A stretch of 64,000 nt of DNA from Batillaria attramentaria (Eukaryota > Mollusca > Gastropoda > Batillariidae). The position numbers were made by a program, and so were the translations under genes. Within the stretch, counting starts at the first letter, position 1. Every line of letters starts with the position of its first letter. The notes beneath the pieces were generated by a model that was not told the origin of the DNA, did no database searches, and saw nothing but the letters and a program-made list of their open reading frames with translations. This document shows positions 61,591-64,000 of the stretch, piece after piece. Location: assembly GCA_018292915.2 (NCBI GenBank), contig JACVVK020000061.1:1181001-1245000 (forward strand), given 5' to 3'.

Positions 61591-63238
61591 GACCTGATAT
61601 TTAAACAGTAGTTAATTGTTCGGAGAACGTCCGTGCCACCTGACACCCGTGCTTTGGATACTGCAGGGGAGAGAACTGTGCTTCAAGGGAGAGAATTCTG
61701 CTTGTACGGGAATGTGGTCTTAGATCTACAGATCCCAGCACAGAAAGAGGAAACATGGGTCTATAATTATGGTCATCTTCTGTCCGATTTTTTGTTCTGT
61801 TATGTTTTGTGAGTGGGGTGGTGGCTGTGGTGGTGGTGGTTGTATTAAGAAATGCCATAATTTCATTGCCGACTGGCTGACTCTTTTGACATGGAAATAT
61901 TTTGCAAATGCACACACACTTTGATTCAAGCATCAGTAACTTTGTCAATTTTCAGGATGCCTCCATGAAACGTCATGACGTTGTCACTGAGTAAGTGTTT
62001 TGGGGGAAGTGCTGACCAAATATTTGTGTGATTCTGGTGGTAAACAAACAAGAAAATAACCAATAAAAACATGGTAAAAAGGCACGAAGGCACTGCTAAT
62101 AAATTTGACTTGATAAGAAAGTAAGAACGGTGATCAGACAGAATTATACTGGAGTGAAGGTAGTGGAGGAGGGGACGGGGAGTTGGGAGGGGGGTGGAAG
62201 GAGCGGGGGTGGTGGGGGGGGTGGTGGCTTTGTTCTTTTCCTATGAAAATCATAATCAATTATTAAATTTTGATAGCGACGTATTCATGGTTGATAACAG
62301 TGCGTGTCGTACACTTTGTTTTCATCATAATACTTTGTTTTCCGACTGTTGTGTTAATTATAATTCCAAATATTCCAGCAGTGCAAAAAGGTCGATCTAA
62401 ATCTTTCTTGAAAGCAGTTCAAGTTCCGTCTAAACGAGCTTACGAAATTCAAACATTTCCTCAGTGTATTTGTACAACGTGACACATCAACGACAAAATG
62501 TCTAGACAAAACTCTTTTCTACTCTGAAACCTGAGCCTTTAAGATTCGATCCACGGGTTTAGTGCTTCAATCTGACGTGTTTGGTAGGCTTAGGGTTGCT
62601 GGTAACTGTGCTCTTTTCATTTGTACGAAATGTCAGTCTTTTGTGAAGACGGCGCATAAAAAAATATTTCTTCCAGTACGTTCCAGCTGACGCAAAGAGT
62701 AATAAACATTCTCTGCACTGCACATATGTTTGTTCACTGCTGTTCACACACCCTGCGAACAAAAGACTGTAGCGCTATTCTTTATTAGCGTCATCTGTCT
62801 TTGCACAAGCCCTGCGCACAGCCTGTCCAGCCACACTGCAGATTAAACTAATTTTCAAGACTTTATTTATATTTTTGAAGGTATTATTTCCAACAACTCT
62901 GCGGACTATGTTCACTACTCGTCTGTAAATATTCTCCGTGGCTCAGCATTTTTTTTGAGTCTACAAGCAACAGACAGACACCATTATTCTCGCCAGCCTA
63001 AAAATTGTATTGTTTTTCTTTTCGGCAGAGAGTATTGTTCAAAATTGGCTGACAAAACTGAGAACACGAATGCAAACTTTGACATACGTTCACAAATAGC
63101 TTCTTGTGTTTCTTTCAAGTCATTACTGTACGCCACCAACTTTCCAATTTTACCATGGCTTTAAAAAACACTAGGTTAACACTCACAAGCACAAGTCCTC
63201 ATACCTACCACGAAAAAAAAAAAAAAAACGTTGAAGAG
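61591..63238. other. Unassigned DNA
   Basis: No gene or element recognised. It holds a G/GT-rich stretch at 62160-62225. A 70-codon frame (62270-62482) has a hydrophobic N-terminal half but no family match and no gene context. Confidence 0.4.
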
Positions 63239-63434
63239 GATTGTACTGTGGGTGGGTGGGGGTTTGGGGGTTTAACGCCCTTTTCCACCACATACGGGTG
63301 ATATCAAAGACGGGACAACGATGAAAAACCCAGCACACATAGTTGGCTCCAGCCGGGATACGAACTCACGACCCGAGCATTAGAAGTCCCACGCTCTACC
63401 ATTCGGCCACCCCGGCTCCCCGATTGTACTGTGG
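63239..63434 (-). mobile_element. tRNA-derived SINE, family S1, copy D with perfect target-site duplication
   Basis: The body is 63252-63421 on the minus strand, colinear with the 2522-2693 copy: A box 'gtggccgaatggtagagcg', 'gacttctaatgctcgggtcg', B box 'gagttcgtatccc', then the body and the tail 'ttaaacccccaaaccccc'. A perfect 13-bp duplication, GATTGTACTGTGG, lies at 63239-63251 and 63422-63434. It is a young, apparently full-length insertion. Confidence 0.88.
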
Positions 63435-64000
63435 TCCATAACAAAAACTTTCGAGTGTGTTGAAAGCGTAGAGTTCGTAACGCCGCTGTGCTGGAAAACT
63501 GCCACTTTCGAAGGTGTAGTGCTGTGTCCAGATAGAAGGATGTTTCATTTCGCCATTGCCGTCGTTTTCGCAACTTCGTCGCTTCTAATATTAGAGAAAT
63601 ACGACTTTCTTTGAGACTACCGTCCATTCCTGAACAGACTGGGACTCGAAAATGCTGATAAAAATAGCAACCAATCAGCGCCGACTAGCTGGTCCTCAGT
63701 CAGACGTCGTCTCAGCATGCGGTGCACTTCTAGAACAACTTATACTCCGGCCAGAGTCACTACAATGGTCCAAGTGACTGGTTCTGATGCACAGATGATG
63801 AGAAGTTTTCCAAAACGCTCTTGTATGCCCTGTCTTACGTACTGAGTCATTAAAAATGCTCTTCGTCAATAATTAGAGACAAAAGACGCAATTGTGAAGT
63901 AGCAAGCTCTGCAGTAAAAATACGTCTCTGGCGGTGAAGTTTACACATTTGACGTTTCGCCTTTGAACAAACCTTTCCGCTACTGTCATGCGCAAATCTT
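63435..64000. other. Unassigned DNA
   Basis: No gene or repeat recognised up to the window edge. The minus-strand 107-codon frame ending at 63304 runs through the SINE and is not a gene. Confidence 0.4.

Noticed and set aside
62270..62482. 70-codon frame with a membrane-like segment
   Set aside because: The hydrophobic stretch comes from T-rich DNA and there is no supporting start context, homology or neighbouring exon.

Overview
This is a eukaryotic, intron/intergenic-type window and almost certainly comes from a metazoan nuclear genome. The best guess is a mollusc, probably a marine gastropod. The grounds are very dense (AC)n, (GA)n and (AT)n microsatellites, tRNA-derived SINEs whose tails read like the short C/A-rich 'acgttaaac' and 'cggcgttaagcc' endings common in molluscan genomic sequence, microsatellite-tailed non-LTR retrotransposon ends, several MITE families and long minisatellites. 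The species call is an inference from repeat style. No complete host gene could be identified. Nearly every long open frame is a translation of a dinucleotide repeat (HTHT, CVCV, RERE, SLSL) or a chance frame. The only protein-like homology seen is three decayed C-terminal fragments of non-LTR retrotransposon reverse transcriptase (16.8-17.1, 20.2-20.5 and 31.0-31.4 kb, all minus strand). Layout, 0-14 kb: a CpG-rich left edge; a triple 40-bp repeat carrying TTACGTCA sites (1.0 kb); a fold-back element next to a TTAA-flanked MITE (1.86-2.4 kb); a SINE with a perfect 12-bp target-site duplication (2.5 kb); a decayed ~180-bp satellite (5.0-7.26 kb); AT-rich unassigned DNA to about 12 kb; and stacked (TG)n arrays (13.1 kb). 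Layout, 14-32 kb: a six-unit composite (GA)n tandem array (14.3-15.8 kb), LINE fragment 1, a 28-bp array (17.7 kb), SINEs (18.4-18.9 and 20.9 kb), LINE fragment 2, a 16-bp minisatellite (21.0-21.45 kb), an inverted pair of an unclassified repeat (23.4 and 31.4 kb), a second TTAA MITE (26.7 kb), an element bounded by CACTGGCGTAGGAA inverted repeats (28.6-29.05 kb) and LINE fragment 3. Layout, 32-50 kb: a mosaic of a ~180-bp repeat with members of a 130-223 bp fold-back MITE family (33.0-34.7 kb), a 41-bp array with ten AP-1-type TGAGTCA sites (34.8-35.2 kb), a pogo-like MITE containing a nested TTAA MITE (35.8-36.35 kb), decayed tandem arrays (39.1-40.6 and 47.2-48.06 kb), a CpG-rich block (41.95-42.5 kb) and further SINEs (38.2, 43.1 and 45.5 kb). 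Layout, 50-64 kb: (AT)n tracts with related flanks, a perfect 18-bp inverted repeat (53.24 kb), a CpG-rich, CRE/YY1/CCAAT-bearing region (56.3-58.4 kb) that is the best candidate for a host promoter and first exon, a 2.1-kb, 46-bp minisatellite (59.5-61.6 kb) and a SINE with a perfect 13-bp target-site duplication (63.25 kb). Together the window reads as repeat-rich DNA with perhaps one or two gene 5' ends. Its main content is a layered record of retrotransposition and MITE insertion, some of it recent because target-site duplications are still intact. I found no convincing new biological system; the items in the findings are the strongest leads.
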